Positions 35,371 through 48,500 of a stretch of 64,000 nt of DNA are shown piece by piece. This DNA is from Eutreptiella sp. 'Long Island Sound 2002' (taxonomy: Eukaryota; Euglenozoa; Euglenophyceae; Eutreptiales; Eutreptiaceae). The position numbers were made by a program, and so were the translations under genes. The notes beneath the pieces were generated by a model that was not told the origin of the DNA, did no database searches, and saw only the letters and a list, made by a program, of their open reading frames with translations. The stretch spans positions 18,280,612-18,344,611 of the forward strand of contig OZ038392.1 in NCBI GenBank assembly GCA_964036045.1. Direction: 5' to 3'. The number at the start of each line of letters is the position of its first letter. Position 1 is the first letter of the stretch.

Positions 35371-37590
35371 CGCACCGGTGAACAGGGGCTGGGAGGCCCA
35401 GGACACCGCACGCGCAACACCGCACACCGGACACCACACACACACCGCAACACACCGCGACACCGGAGAACACGAACCAAGTGTCCCAGGACACCACACA
35501 CACAACACAACACGCACCACACGAGCGCAAAAGGGCCAAACGGCACACGCAACACCACACACAGGGCGTGCACACCGGTGAACAGGAGCCGGGAGGCCCA
35601 GGACACCGTACACACAACACCACACACAGAGCGTGCACACCGGTGAACACGAGCCAAAAGGCCCAGGACACCGCACACGCACCACCACACACAGAGCGTG
35701 CACAGCGGTGAACGGGAGCCGGGAGGCCCAGGACGCCGTACACGCACCACCACACACAAAGCGTGCACACCGGTGAACAGGAGCCGGGAGGCCAGGGACA
35801 CCGCACACGCACACAGAGCGTGCACACCGGTGAACAGGAGCCGGGAGGCCCAGGACACCGTACACGCAACACCACACGCAGGGCGTGCGCACCGGTGAAC
35901 AGGAGCCGGGAGGCCCAGGACACCGTACACACAGCACCACACGCAGAGCGTGCACACCGGTGAACAGGAGCCGGGAGGCCCAGGACACCGTACACGCCAC
36001 ATCACACGCAGAGCGTGCACACCGGTGAACAGGAGCCGGGGGGCCCAGGACACCGTGCACGCAGAGCGTGCACACCGGTGAACAGGAGCCGGGAGGCCCA
36101 GGACACCGTACACGCAACACCACACACAGAGCGTACACACCGGTGAACAGGAGCCAAGAGGCCCAGGACACCGTACGCACAACACCACACGCAGGGCGTG
36201 CGCACCGGTGAACAGGAGCCAGGGAGCCCAGGACACCGTACACGCAACACCACACACAGGGCATGCACACCGGTGAACAGGAGCCGGGAGGGCCAGGACG
36301 CCGTACACGCGACACCACACACAGAGCGTGCACACCGGTGAACAGGAGCCAGGAGGCCCAGGACGCCGTACACGCAACACCACACGCAGAGCGTGCGCAC
36401 CGGTGAACAGGAGCCGGGAGGCCCAGGACACCGTACACACAACACCACACGCAGGGCGTGCGCACCGGTGAACAGGAGCCAGCGAGCCCAGGACACCGTA
36501 CACGCAACACCACACACAGGGTGTGCACACCGGCGAACAGGAGCCGGGAGGCCCAGGACGCCGTACACGCAACACCACACACAGAGCGTGCCCAGCGGTG
36601 AACAGGAGCCGGGAGGCCCAGGACGCCGTACACGCAACGCCACACGCAGAGCGTGCGCACCGGTGAACAGGAGCCGGGGGGCCGAGGACACCGTACACAC
36701 AACACCACGCACAGAGCGTGCACACCGGCCAACAGGAGCCGGGAGGCCCAGGACACCGTACACGCAACACCACACACAGAACGTGCACACCGGTGAACAG
36801 GAGCCGGGAGGCCCAGGACGCCGTACACGCGACACCACACACAGGGCGTGCACACCGGTGAACAGGAGCCGGGAAGCCCAGGACGCCGTACACGCGACAC
36901 CACACGCAGGGCGTGCACACCGCTGAACAGGAGCCGGGAGGCCCAGGACATCGTACACACGACACCACACGCAGGGCCTGCGCACCGGTGAACAGGAGCC
37001 GGGGAGCCCGGGACACCGTACACGCAACACCACACACAGGACGTGCACACCGGTGAACAGGAGCCGGGAGGCCCAGGACGCCGTACACGCAACACCACAC
37101 ACAGAGCGTGCACACCGGTGAACAGGAGCCGGGAGGCCCAGGACGCCGTACACGCAACGCCACACGCAGAGCGTGCGCACCGGTGAACAGAAGGCGGGAG
37201 GCCCAGGACACCGTACACGCAACACCACGCACAGAGCGTGCACACCGGTGAACAGGAGCCGGGAGGCCCAGGACGCCGTACACGCAACGCCACACGCAGA
37301 GCGTGCGCACCGGTGAACAGAAGGCGGGAGGCCCAGGACACCGTACACGCAACACCACACACAGAGCGTGCACACCGGTGAACAGGAGCCGGGAGGCCAA
37401 GGACGCCGTACACGCGACACCACACGCAGGGCGTGCACACCGGTGAACAGGAGCCGGGAGGCCCAGGACGCCGTACACGCGACACCACACGCAGGGCGTG
37501 CACACCGGTGAACAGGAGCCGGGGGGCCCAGGACACCGTACACACGACACCACACACGGAGCGTGCACACCGGTGAACAGGAGCCAAGCG
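35371..37590 (+). repeat. Tandem array of about 65-bp units (CACCGGTGAACAGGAGCC)
   Basis: Roughly thirty-odd diverged copies of a 64-66-bp unit, each with CACCGGTGAACAGGAGCC, GGGAGGCCCAGGACACCG and a CA-rich spacer. Three further copies of the same unit occur near the 3' end of the element (61877-62050). The array is open in several frames on the - strand, giving long Cys/Val-rich ORFs that I regard as artefacts. Confidence 0.92.
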
Positions 37591-38109
37591 GCGCGGCACA
37601 CCACACGAGCAACCCGCCCCCAAAACTAACCCAGCCCACGCCGCCCTGCAGGAAAGAAACACCATGTCAGACCGCCAAGACCAACCGACTGGCCAAGGCC
37701 AACCCAGCGGGTACGAAGAGGGTGGGCAGGCAGGGCAGGCCGGCGAAGAGGGACAGAGGGACAAGGCGGGGAAAACGAGAGGAGGGGTCCGAACCCCCCC
37801 CCCCCAACGTGCACACACCCCACTGCCGCGCACCGGGCCACAGCCGGGCACCAACAGGGCCCGCCATGGAGCCAAACGGGCCCGCCAGAGAGAGGGTGTG
37901 TCCCCGCGCCTGCGCAGCAGCACGCCCGGGCAAGGAGCGCGCGCCACACACAGGCCAAGCAGGGCACACACGCAGCACCGCACGCCAGCACGCACCACGG
38001 CACAAAAACACGACACCACCACGGCAAACACCCACACCCGACGACGAACGAGCCGCCAAGAACAAGTCCAAGCCCCGCAGTCCCCAAAGCGCGACAGCCG
38101 CCGTCCAGA
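37591..38109 (+). other. 5' region of the giant LINE between two tandem arrays
   Basis: GC-rich sequence with a C-run near 37796; no supported gene. It ends with the first, now separated, piece of the 64-bp array that resumes at 43195. Confidence 0.5.
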
Positions 38110-38122
38110 TGGACGTGTGTGC
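38110..38122. other. Target-site duplication of nested element, left copy
   Basis: TGGACGTGTGTGC, identical to 43195-43207. It belongs to the 64-bp repeat unit of the host element, so chance matching within an array must be considered, but the split of one unit into two halves fits an insertion. Confidence 0.72.
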
Positions 38123-38480
38123 TCCATGACTCGGATTGTCGCGCGCGCTGGGCCCTGTCCCAGAACGAAATAAAAAGACGAGTAAAACACGACGAAAAAA
38201 TTTTCTGAATAGCTGAAAATAAAGCTAATTAGCATAAAAAACGCTTAGGCCAAAAAGCGCGCTGCAAAACGCGTAAAAACGCGACAAAATTTTTTTCGAC
38301 GTGAAATAGGTGAATAGTTAACGCCGTAAGCACCGTAACGCTCGTGGGACCCCAACGCCGTCCTTGCCGTCGTCTAACTCACTATAGGCGCAAAGAAAAA
38401 CGCGTCGCGAGCAGCGCGTAAAACTCGAAAATTTTTCATAACACGCCACGACCCCTCACGTCGCGCCCTGCCGCCTTTTT

Positions 38481-40570
38481 CTTCTTATTCTTCATGCACC
38501 TCCCTCCCCACCCTCGTGCCCATCACTCCCCTTGCCCTGCAGCTCAGGCGGCGGCCCTGGGGGAACGCGGTAAACCCTTAGCAATGGACGGCAACACGCT
38601 CCACGACGCCACGCACAAGAACGAGACCGAGAACATCAAGAACGACGGGTACCACGTAAGGCACAGCAGCGAACATGGTCTTGCTGCACGCGAGTGTGTT
38701 GGGTCGTGTATAATTTTATTTTATTTTCAAAAAAAAAAAAAAACAAAAAAAAAAAAAAAAAGAGGTTTGAAAGGCACGGAAAAACGGCAGGGGTTTTTAG
38801 CAAAAGAAGAGAGGACAAAACAAACACCAGCAGCGCAGACAACCGCACAGCACAGCCAACCAGCACAGCACCGCAGGACAGCACGGCACCGCAGGACACG
38901 GCACAGAGCGCAGGACACCACAGGACAACGCACAGCACAGCAAGACACCACGACACACCAGAGCAGCACCACCACACCGCAGAACGCCCAGGGAGACACC
39001 ACAACGCACAGGGACACGCCACACCACGAGGCACCAACAACAGCGCAGACCACACGGGCGCCGCACGACAGGCCGCAGGAGGGCAAAGCAAACACAAACA
39101 GCACCGCAAAACGACATCAGAGCACGACAGCACAGCACCACACGACAGCACAGCGCCACAGCACACGACACAGGGAAGCAGGGCACCACAGCCAGCACAA
39201 CAAGGCACCGCAGCGCACAGAGCGGAGAAGACAGGGAATGCACAGCGCGAGGAAAAGAGCACCACAGCACGCAGACACCACCACCGGGCCAAAAACAGCA
39301 CAGCCAACCAACAGCACAACACAGCACAGCACGACGGCCCACAGGAGGGCAAACCAAGCCCCAACAGCACCGCAACACGACAGCAGAACACAACAGCACA
39401 GCACCACGCGACAGCACAGCACCACAGAACACAACACAGGAAAGCAGGGCACCACAGCAAACCACACCAACCACAGGGAAGCAGACCACACAGCCAGACA
39501 GGGACACCGACACCGAAACACGCCACCAGCAGACAACCACGGGCCACCAGACCCAGCACCGCACCACGGCACACCACAGGAAACAGCACAACACACAGCA
39601 GCGCACCACAGCACCAGGCGCCAGCAACAGCACGCACCACACGAACAGCACAACGCGAGCGCACCAGCACAGCGAAGCACAGCACCGCACAGAACGGAGA
39701 GCACAGGGAACGCACAGCACAGCACCCCGAGACACACACAGCACAAGGCAGAGCGGCGAACAACAGCACGCACCACCACGCCACGACAAAACACACACAG
39801 CACAGAGCACACAGCGCGGGGGGACACCGCAAAACACAGCGCCGCAGAGCACAGGGCCACAGGGGGACGGGCAGCGCCAGAGGGCACGGCGCAACCAAAC
39901 GAGCGCAACACAGCACACGACAGCACAACACCGGGCGACACAACACGCAGCAGCGCGGCGCAGCACCGCACCCAGGCACGCACAGCACAACACGACACAC
40001 AGCACCGAGCGGCAGGAACGAAAACCGCGCGACACAAGGGGGGGGGGGGGGGGGGGGGGGGGGCAGCAACCACGCGGGAGCAGCCATCAGCCAGGCGGAA
40101 AGCACGAAAGAGGGACAAGCGCACGGAGAGCCGAGAAGCGGAAGGCCAACAAAACAAACAACGCAAGCGCCGAGGCCCAGGGCACCCGGGGCCGGAAACC
40201 AGAGAAAGCCGGAGACAACGGGGGCGCACGGAGGAAGAAGAAGAGGGAGAAAAAAAAAAAAAACAAAGGCCACAAGCAGGAGCGACAAAAAGCGCCAGAC
40301 ACAAAGGTGGGGGGGGGGCGGGGGAGCAACCACCAAAGAGCAGCCAACGGCCAAGCGGGAGACACAAACGAGGCGCGAGCCAGGCAGAGGGAGGCCGAGA
40401 AAAACAACCAACGAGGAACGGCAACAGCAGCGAAAGAGAGAGGGGCAACCGCAGCCCGGAGGGGGCCAAGCAAAGCAGAAAGACAAAGCGGCCAAAGGAA
40501 AGGGTGAGGCGCACCAGAACGCGCCCGGGAGGCCGGCCCGCCCGACCCGGCCAAGCAAAGCACGCACACC
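38481..40570 (+). other. CAC/CAG-rich low-complexity body of the nested element
   Basis: Begins with a C/T-rich box (CTTCTTATTCTTCATGCACC) resembling the very first bases of the giant LINE. An A-run at about 38730-38761 and a G-run at about 40040-40063 flank a long stretch made mainly of CACAGCAC-like words. Open frames occur in several phases and both strands, with no domain visible. Confidence 0.55.
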
Positions 40571-42003
40571 ACCGCCGCCAGCGGACCCCAGCCAGGAGTG
40601 GCGGGGACCGCCCACCACCAGCGGCAGCGAAACCCAGCCAGCAGTGGCGGGGAGTAGCACACAGGAACCTCCGCCAGGAGTGGCGAGGAACCCCAACAAC
40701 ACACCACACACCACACCACACACCACACACCACCGCCGCCAGCGGACCCCAGCCAGGAGTGGCGGGGACCGCCCACCACCACCGGCAGCGAAACCCAGCC
40801 AGGAGTGGCGGGGAGTAGCACACAGGGACCTCCGCCAGGAGTGGCGAGGGACCAACCACACCACACACCAACCACAACCCCAACAACACACCACCGCCAC
40901 ACACCACACACCGACGCCGCCAGCGGACCCCAGCCAGGAGTGGCGGGGACCGCCCACCACCACCGGCAGCGAAACCCAGCCAGGAGTGGCGGGGAGTAGC
41001 ACACAGGAACCTCCGCCAGGAGTGGCGAGGGACCAACCACACCACACACCAGCCACAACCCCACCAACACACCACCGCCACACACCACACACCACACACC
41101 ACCGCCGCAAGCGGACCCCAGCCAGGAGTGGCGGGGACCGCCCACCACCACCGGCAGCGAAACCCAGCCAGGAGTGGCGGGGAGTAGCACACAGGAACCT
41201 CCGCCAGGAGTGGCGAGGGACAAACCACACCACACACCAGAACAACCCCACCAACACACCACCGCCACACACCACACACCACACACCACACACCACACAC
41301 CACACACCACCGCCGCAAGCGGACCCCAGCCAGGAGTGGCGGGGACCGCCCACCACCACCGGCAGCGAAACCCAGCCAGGAGTGGCGGGGAGTAGCACAC
41401 AGGAACCTCCGCCAGGAGTGGCGAGGGACCAACCACACCACACACCAGCCACAACCCCACCAACACACCACCGCCACACACCGCACACCACACACCACCG
41501 CCGCAAGCAGACCCCAGCCAGGAGTGGCGGGGACCGCCCACCACCAGCGGCAGCGAAACCCAGCCAGGAGTGGCGGGGAGTAGCACACAGGAACCTCCGC
41601 CAGGAGTGGCGAGGGACCAACCACACCACACACCAGCCACAACCCCACCAACACACCACCGCCACACACCGCACACCACACACCACCGCCGCAAGCAGAC
41701 CCCAGCCAGGAGTGGCGGGGACCGCCCACCACCAGCGGCAGCGAAACCCAGCCAGGAGTGGCGGGGAGTAGCACACAGGAACCTCCGCCAGGAGTGGCGA
41801 GGGACCAACCACACCACACACCAGCCACAACCCCACCAACACACCACCGCCACACACCACCGCCGCCGGCAGACCCCAGCCAGGAGTGGCGGGGACCGCC
41901 CACCACCACCGGCAGCGAAACCCAGCCAGGAGTGGCGGGGAGTAGCACACAGGAACTTCCGCCAGGAGTGGCGAGGGACCAACCACACCACACACCAGCC
42001 ACA
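40571..42003 (+). repeat. Tandem array of about 185-bp units with GCCAGGAGTGGCG boxes
   Basis: Eight units begin near 40583, 40746, 40926, 41113, 41321, 41509, 41697 and 41871 (spacing 160-208 bp; differences lie in the CACCACACA spacer). Each unit carries three GCCAGGAGTGGCG boxes, about 24 in all. The function is unknown; such boxes may bind a protein or help recognition of the RNA. Confidence 0.9.
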
Positions 42004-42730
42004 GAGCAAGCGCCAGCCGAAGAAAGGCAAAGGGAGGAACAGCCAGGCGGCCCCCCCCCCCCCCCAAAAAAAAAAAAGGGGGGGGGGGGCTGGGCGCGCG
42101 AGAACAGCCCACAGCCACCAAACCGCCGCCAACAACACAGAAGGGGGCCAAACCCCCACACACAGAGAGCACCGAAGACAGGACCCCCAAACAGGTACAG
42201 GGGGAACACCCAGCTAAAACCGGCAACACCAAGCCAGGAACAGCGGCCGAGCGGGAAAAGGAGCACCGAAACAAGCAGAAAAAAAAAAAAAAAAACAAAA
42301 GCCAGCAGCCCAGCCCGAAAGAAAGGAGACGGGGGGAGAGACCACAAGGCCCGGGACGGGGACACCCAGCAACCGGAAAAAAAAAAAAAGCGCAAAAAAC
42401 ACAACCCGACAACCCAGCCAAGAAGGGCGGGGCACAGCCGAGACCCGGGCCCAGCACGCACGCCCACACCGCACACCGAAACCGGAAACGGCGGGGGGCA
42501 AGGGAAACGCGCACGAAACCACACAGGTCCCGAAAGCAGGCCGACACCAAAGCCCAACCACGAACACCACAAACAGCCGGCAAAAGAGGGACAACACCAC
42601 AAACCGAGCCCAAACACACCCACCCAAGACCCCAGCCACAACGGGCAGGGGTAAACAAAACCCACCACCAAACGCAACCCGGACCCAACCACAAACGCAA
42701 GCCAACAGTAGGAAACCCAGTGCCCACAGA
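42004..42730 (+). other. A-rich and C-rich part of the nested element; no gene
   Basis: Contains C, A and G homopolymer runs near 42050-42090, 42280 and 42376. No supported coding sequence. Confidence 0.5.
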
Positions 42731-43194
42731 CGGGCACTGAGGCAGCCCGTGCCATGCAGGTGACCCGGCCAAACGAGATCCGGAGCCCGGGGGTAAGGCT
42801 GCATCCTAAGGCCAGCGCTGCTTTGGGACTCGAGGCGGAGCGTGCGACACCCAAGCGCCTCGGAACCCTAGTACCAAGAACATGCATGCATGCCTTGGGA
42901 ACGGGATACGCCAGGAAGTCCGGTGAACCCCTAGGGTTCCGCCCAAAGGAGGGGACGTGCGCAAGCACGGGGGCCCACCCTCCCGGCGAGACAAGCACGT
43001 CACGCTGGCGGCGATCAGCCCTCCCGGTGTAGCCCGGGGCCGCTTTGTTGGGGGCCAAAAGTCAGGTCTAGCGGGATGTAAGCCGCCTCCCCTCTTCACG
43101 CGCGGAGCCTCTTCCTGTTCGTCACAGGGGCGACGCCAAGGGGGAACCATGGGGCGCCTCTCCACGACCGAGTGCACCTACCTACCTACCTACC
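42731..43194 (+). other. 3' end module of nested element with ACCT tail
   Basis: Shares CCGCCCAAAGGAGGGG (about 42940) and the terminal ACCT repeats with the 3' end of the giant LINE (about 62395 and 62611). In LINEs the 3' end is what RT recognises, so the shared part is the likely recognition signal. Confidence 0.6.
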
Positions 43195-43560
43195 TGGACG
43201 TGTGTGCGCCCGGCAGTGAACCCAGCCCCTGCCGGCTACGAACCAGCCGCCGTCCGGATAGACGTGTGTGCGCCCGGCAGTGAACCCAGCCCCTGCCGGC
43301 TACGAAACAGCCGCCGTCCGGATGGACGTGTGTGCGCCCGGCGGTGAACCCACCCCCTGCCGGCTACGAAACAGCCGCCGTCCGGACGGACGTGTGTGCG
43401 CCCGGCAGTGAACCCAGCCCCTGCCGGCCACGAAACAGCCGCCGTCCGGAGGGACGTGTGTGCACCCGGCAGTGAACCCAGCCCCTGCCGGCTACGGAGC
43501 AGTCGCCGTCCGGAGGGACGCGTGAGCACCCGGCGCCACCTGCCGGACGGGCTACCGGAC
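43195..43560 (+). repeat. Tandem array of 64-bp units (GACGTGTGTGCGCCCGGCAG)
   Basis: Units start near 43197, 43261, 43325, 43388, 43453 and 43517. Each has GACGTGTGTGCGCCCGGC, CCCCTGCCGGCTACG and CAGCCGCCGTCCGG. The upstream fragment at 38093-38122 belongs to the same array and was separated by the nested element. Confidence 0.9.
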
Positions 43561-45533
43561 CACCGGGCCCGCGCCACCCGGAGGGGTGAGTGCTCAGTTA
43601 TCGCAGACCACACGCCCAATGGTACCACACCCAACACCACCCGCAAGGACACACCATCACCACCACCAAGCACGCCCACCCGCCACCACACACCCAGGGC
43701 CCGTCATCAGGGCCACCCGCCGACACCACAACCACCAAGCAGTCCAGCCACAACCACCACCACCACCCGCCACCGGCCGCCCACAACATCACCAACAACA
43801 CCCTCCCCCCCGGCAGCACTCGCGACGCCGTCGCCAAGCACACCACCATCCGCCCCGCACCACACCTGCCACACCCCCACACTTCACACCACCCACACCG
43901 GAAACCGCCAACACCACCGTCCCACCCTTACCACCTGCAGCACCGTCACCATCGACGTCGCCAGCGGCACCACCATCACGCCCGACTGCACCGCGCGAAC
44001 GACACGCCCACAACCAGCACCCAACCCCAAACACCCACACCGACACCACCCACGCCGACCAGACCCCACAACACCCACGCAACGCACACACCGGCCACGC
44101 TCCACCAGACAACACAAACCACCACACACACGGGAACAGCGCACCCGACGCCCGCAGACCCCCCGCAACCCGCGCCACGTACACACCAACACGCACACCC
44201 GCACCCGGCCACGCCCACCAAGCGCCCGGCGCACCGACTGCCACACGCACAGGCAACCGCCCAACGCCGGCACCGACTCCACGGGCAGACAGGCAGACAA
44301 ACCACCCCGTCGGCATCACCAACAGCACCATCGCCCAAGCCACCACCTGCGGCACCAACGCCACCATCGCCCGTTGCACCAACGGCAAACCCCCCTCCGG
44401 CCCCCCACCATCCGTGCCCAACGCGTCACCTACGGCACACACCGGCCTCACCGTCACCCAGTGCATCGCCTACGTCACCCTCGCCATCGGCACCACCGAC
44501 GACACCACCGCCCACAGCACCCCCGGCAACACCCTACGTAGGGACAGTACCAGCGGCGCCACCAGCCGGCACACCACCTGCAACACCCACATCAACATGG
44601 CCACCACCCATAACATCACCCACAGCGCCCTCACCATCGACGTCATTGGCAGCACCCTCACCGCCGGCACCACCAGTCGCGCCACCACCCACTGCACCAC
44701 TTACAGCGGCCACCGGAGCCGCAGGCCCCCCCAGCGCCCGCCCCGTCACCTATGACACCAACAACGTCACCAACCCCGTCGCTGCCCGGCGCGTCACCCG
44801 AAGCACCCACGTCAACAACACAGACCCGTTTTGACGCCTACAGCACCCCCCCGTAGGCGTCACCAGCATCACCTCCACCCATTGCATCGCCCACGGTGCC
44901 CCAGCCCAACCCACTGCGCCTTCGGCGCACACATACCCGACACCAACACAAACCAACCACGCCCACACTGCCCACCACCCCATCAGCCCACGCCACGAAC
45001 ACACCCACACGCACGCCCACGCCCGGCCACGCCACCCAGACACTAACCAGGAGCCGCAGCCACCCACGCAAGCGCCACGCCACCACTGCCGCCAACCACC
45101 CGCCGTCAGCCCCCCCCCCGACCGGCGCCCTGGGAACCGGGAGCCGACACCGGCACACGGCCACAACAAAGCACAGCACCCCAGCCACCCCCCCCTAAAA
45201 AAAAAAAAAACAAAACCAAACAAGCCAGCGAAAAGAGAGGAGTAAGGGACAGGCAGAGGAAGGGGCCACGGGGGGAGCAGAGGGCAAACACGCAAGCCCA
45301 CACACGCCCCCCCCCCCCCCAGCCAACCCGACCCCGCATGTCCCGCACCCTCCCAGGAACCGCGAAGCCCAAGACCACCCCCCAGGCACCACCACAACAG
45401 ACCACCATGAGGAGCCGCCGAGGACGACACACGACACACCGCCGCCAAACACACGGTCGACACCGACACAAGCCCCACCCCCACAACCCGCCACACCCAC
45501 CGCTGCGGCGCCCCAACACACAATGGTGCCCCC
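43561..45533 (+). other. C-rich leader of the giant LINE; coding status unclear
   Basis: Made largely of CACCAC-type words, with two or three + strand frames open at once (for example 43396-44541, 43586-44755 and 43590-44834). The frame 43590-44834 has a Pro/Ala/Ser/Thr pattern, but this is what the composition predicts in any phase. I therefore do not call a gene. A-run and C-run tracts occur at 45197-45210 and 45308-45320. Confidence 0.5.
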
Positions 45534-48500
45534 ATGGATGCGGTACACCCCAAAAACCCCCTTCAGCCAGCCGACCAGAGGCCACCACGGGACGCACCAA
45601 GGGGACGCCGCGGAATACCCACCCACAGTGCGGCCCCGACACCCGCTACCCGCCGGCAACCTACCACGGGCCCACCCCACAACCGAGCAAATAGCCCCCC
45701 CCCCACCGTGGAAACGATACACCCCAGCCACACACCGCCACTCACCACCCGCGGGCACCGCACCGGGGCCACAACACGCCCAAGCAGCCGCGACCCACCG
45801 ACCCGCGGACCCCGCAAACGCAATACCCCACACCACCGGGCCCACCCAACGGCAGGCCGACACCCCCAAGCACCACACGACCACACCCCCCTGGTTGCGA
45901 CACTCCAGTCCCGCACACCCCGCCCCAGGGGACCCAGGCCCTACGCCACACCGACCCCGCACAGGCCACGTACTGAAACACACCAGGAGAACGATCAAGA
46001 CACCACGCGGGGCTGCCCATCACAGCCAGAGGACAAACCACAGGCGACAGCCCAGCCCACCAGACCTGGACACGGTGCCCCCCCCCCCCAACGGGAAGGC
46101 CACCACACAGCACAACACCACCATACCGCACCGCACCCCCCTCCCCCACCCGGGGGCACGGGACACCACAGCCCACCAACACAGGAACGAAGCCACGCCC
46201 CGCCGACTCCGCACCCCACCCCACCGGCACCACCCCTGGAAACCCCGCACACCTCGCGCCAGCTCAACACCCACCACCGGCCACAACCCGAACCGCACAC
46301 AGGGGCAACACCACCGGCCAGGACAGCCACCAGCGTGCAGCCACACACCACAGCCACGCCAAACGACGCGCCTCCCCCGGCGCACGACCCCGCACCGGCC
46401 GCCGCACGTGCCCCGAACACCAGCATGACACGCCCACCGTGCCATGAAGCAGCACCCCAGCACGTGAACACGCACGATGACCCCATGGCCCTGGATATCG
46501 ACAGCCTGCTAGAACTGGAACTCCAACACACGGAGGACACGGAGCATCATATGGACCTCACCCTGCCGGAGCTCGAGCCCACAGCAAGCAGCCTCGCGGA
46601 CCCCAACCCGCAAAATGCCCCCCCGCGCCCCCCCCCCCGCGTGAGGGCGCCCTGGACGCACCTGTCTAACGCCCTGCGGCGCCACCAACCCACCCACGAA
46701 GCCAGCAACGGGCCCGCCGAGTACCGGGCGTCACTCGAGCACGACCTGCCCGACGTCACGGGGCCGGGACTCCACGGGTACACCACCGCCCCCCCCCCTC
46801 CAGGCACCCCCACACAAGAATGGGAGGACGAGTACGCCGTCGACGTCACCGACATGACGGCATACATGGAAAGCGTGGAGGACCCGGAGCAAGACACCGT
46901 CCTCAGCCTCCTCGCCTACCACAGCTGGAGATGGGGCCACCAGGTCACCCTCCACAAACCGCAGGACGGGCCCCACCAGTGGTCCCCAGAGCAAACGGCG
47001 AAGTGGGACATCGTCCTCCAACTCACCCCCGAGGGCTTCTACACCCTCACGCACAGCGGATTACCCGACGCCGCACCCAATGCACAGGCGCTGCCGCTGG
47101 CCGAGCCCCAGGAGGACGACGCAGACGCACCCCCACCGGAGGAATGCAATTGGGACCCCCCCACAGCCACCACCGAACGCATGCCGCACCGGCTCACCAA
47201 ACGTCACCTCCCCCACGACTACCATGCCACCAACGACTCGCGGGGACGCCGCACACTGCCCCTGCAGTGGGCATCACCTGAAGGCACCTTCACGTGGGGG
47301 GAAATCCTCCCCGGCGCCGTGGCGCTCACGTACCTGTGGCTCCGGGACGCGGAGACGCACGCGCAGCCCCCCGGCACACACCTCCTCCTCACCCTGGAGG
47401 GAGAGGCCGCCGTCGAAAACGTCCACACAGCGGAAGGAGAGGACTACGTGACGGCGAACGCAGACACCGCAGTATGGCTACACGCTCACGAGCACACCAC
47501 ACCCCCCACCGTAGTACCGGGGTCACACCCCTGGCACGTGGTCATCGTGCGACTGCCCACAGGAGCAGACACAGGAAGCGCCCAACAGGGATGGGCGGAC
47601 AGGTGGGCACACGTGTGCGCCTCCCTGCACGAAGGGCTGCACAGACCCTCCCTCACCAGTCACACCCTCGAGCCGGCCCCCACCACGGCGGAATCCCACA
47701 TCGGGGCGGCCCCCCCCACCGGAGTTTGGGCCTACACGCGCACCCACCACCGCGAGGCAGCGGAAGCCCTCAAGACCGCCATCTCCAACCACCAGGGCCT
47801 CGTGCAGACCCCCCACGATGACACACAAAAGGGCTACACCCTATGGTGGCACCACCCCGCACCAGAAGGGGGCCTGCAACCACCGGCAGACCAGCCTGGC
47901 ATCGGCCCAGACCTCACGGCGATCGCCCGCGCCGTCGCCGCCATGGCCCAGCAAGTTGGGGCGCGACCCCAATGGGCACCGTCCATCATCAAGGAAACGG
48001 CGGCACGCCACAACCCAGCTTTCGCACACTTCCGGGGACGCCCCATTCATCCCACCCTACCGGACCTCGACCTCCCCGCCCACGATGCGTGGGCAGTCCA
48101 CATCCTCGTGCCCCACGATACCGCGCCCAAAACAGGGGACGCGACGGCACGCATCACCAAACAACTCCCCAATACCGCACTCCACTACGACATACCAACG
48201 CCCAACGTCATCGTCACCCACAACACGGGTCGCGACCACTACTACCTCCAGGCCACGCATGAGCGCTCCCCCATCACCGTATACACCTTCACCACCAACC
48301 CTGGCCTCCAGCCACCGCAACACCACCCGCGCCCGGCATGGAAGCATCCCCTACACGTCGCCCCGACCCCACGCAAAAGGCCCACCCACCACGCGCCCCC
48401 TCCCGCCGACAGCACCGCCCTCCACACCGCCCGCAGACGGGCCGCGGCACACCACCAAAGCCACCTGCTCCCACGCATTAACGCTGGACCCGGCACCATC

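Larger units (their letters stand above)
38123..43194 (+). mobile_element. Nested non-autonomous LINE-like element (5.07 kb)
   Basis: It sits inside the first unit of the 64-bp array, flanked by the 13-bp duplication, and ends in ACCTACCTACCTACC (43176-43194 region), the same kind of tail that ends the giant LINE. Its last 460 bp share CCGCCCAAAGGAGGGG and CCACCCTCCC with the giant element's 3' end. I find no RT, endonuclease or other enzyme motif. Long frames on both strands are low-complexity and follow from the CA-rich composition. It therefore looks like a relative that uses the giant LINE's machinery in trans. The left boundary is less sure than the right: similarity to the giant element's 5' terminus begins only at about 38481. 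Confidence 0.68.

Noticed and set aside
35371-37590. Regular repeat array considered as a CRISPR
   Set aside because: Units are directly adjacent, without unique spacers, and the genome is eukaryotic.
35182-38235. 1017-codon open frame on the - strand, Cys/Val-rich
   Set aside because: It is the reverse reading of the 65-bp tandem array. The near-identical peptide repeats follow from the DNA repeat, and several phases are open.
38636-43058. Frames of over 1300 codons on the - strand and over 700-1000 codons on the + strand in the nested element
   Set aside because: CA-rich, T-poor sequence leaves many frames open at once; peptides are low-complexity and carry no motif.
43396-44834. Three overlapping + strand frames of 380-414 codons upstream of ORF1
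   Set aside because: All three phases are open and equally Pro/His/Thr-rich, so none can be preferred; kept as a leader of unclear status.
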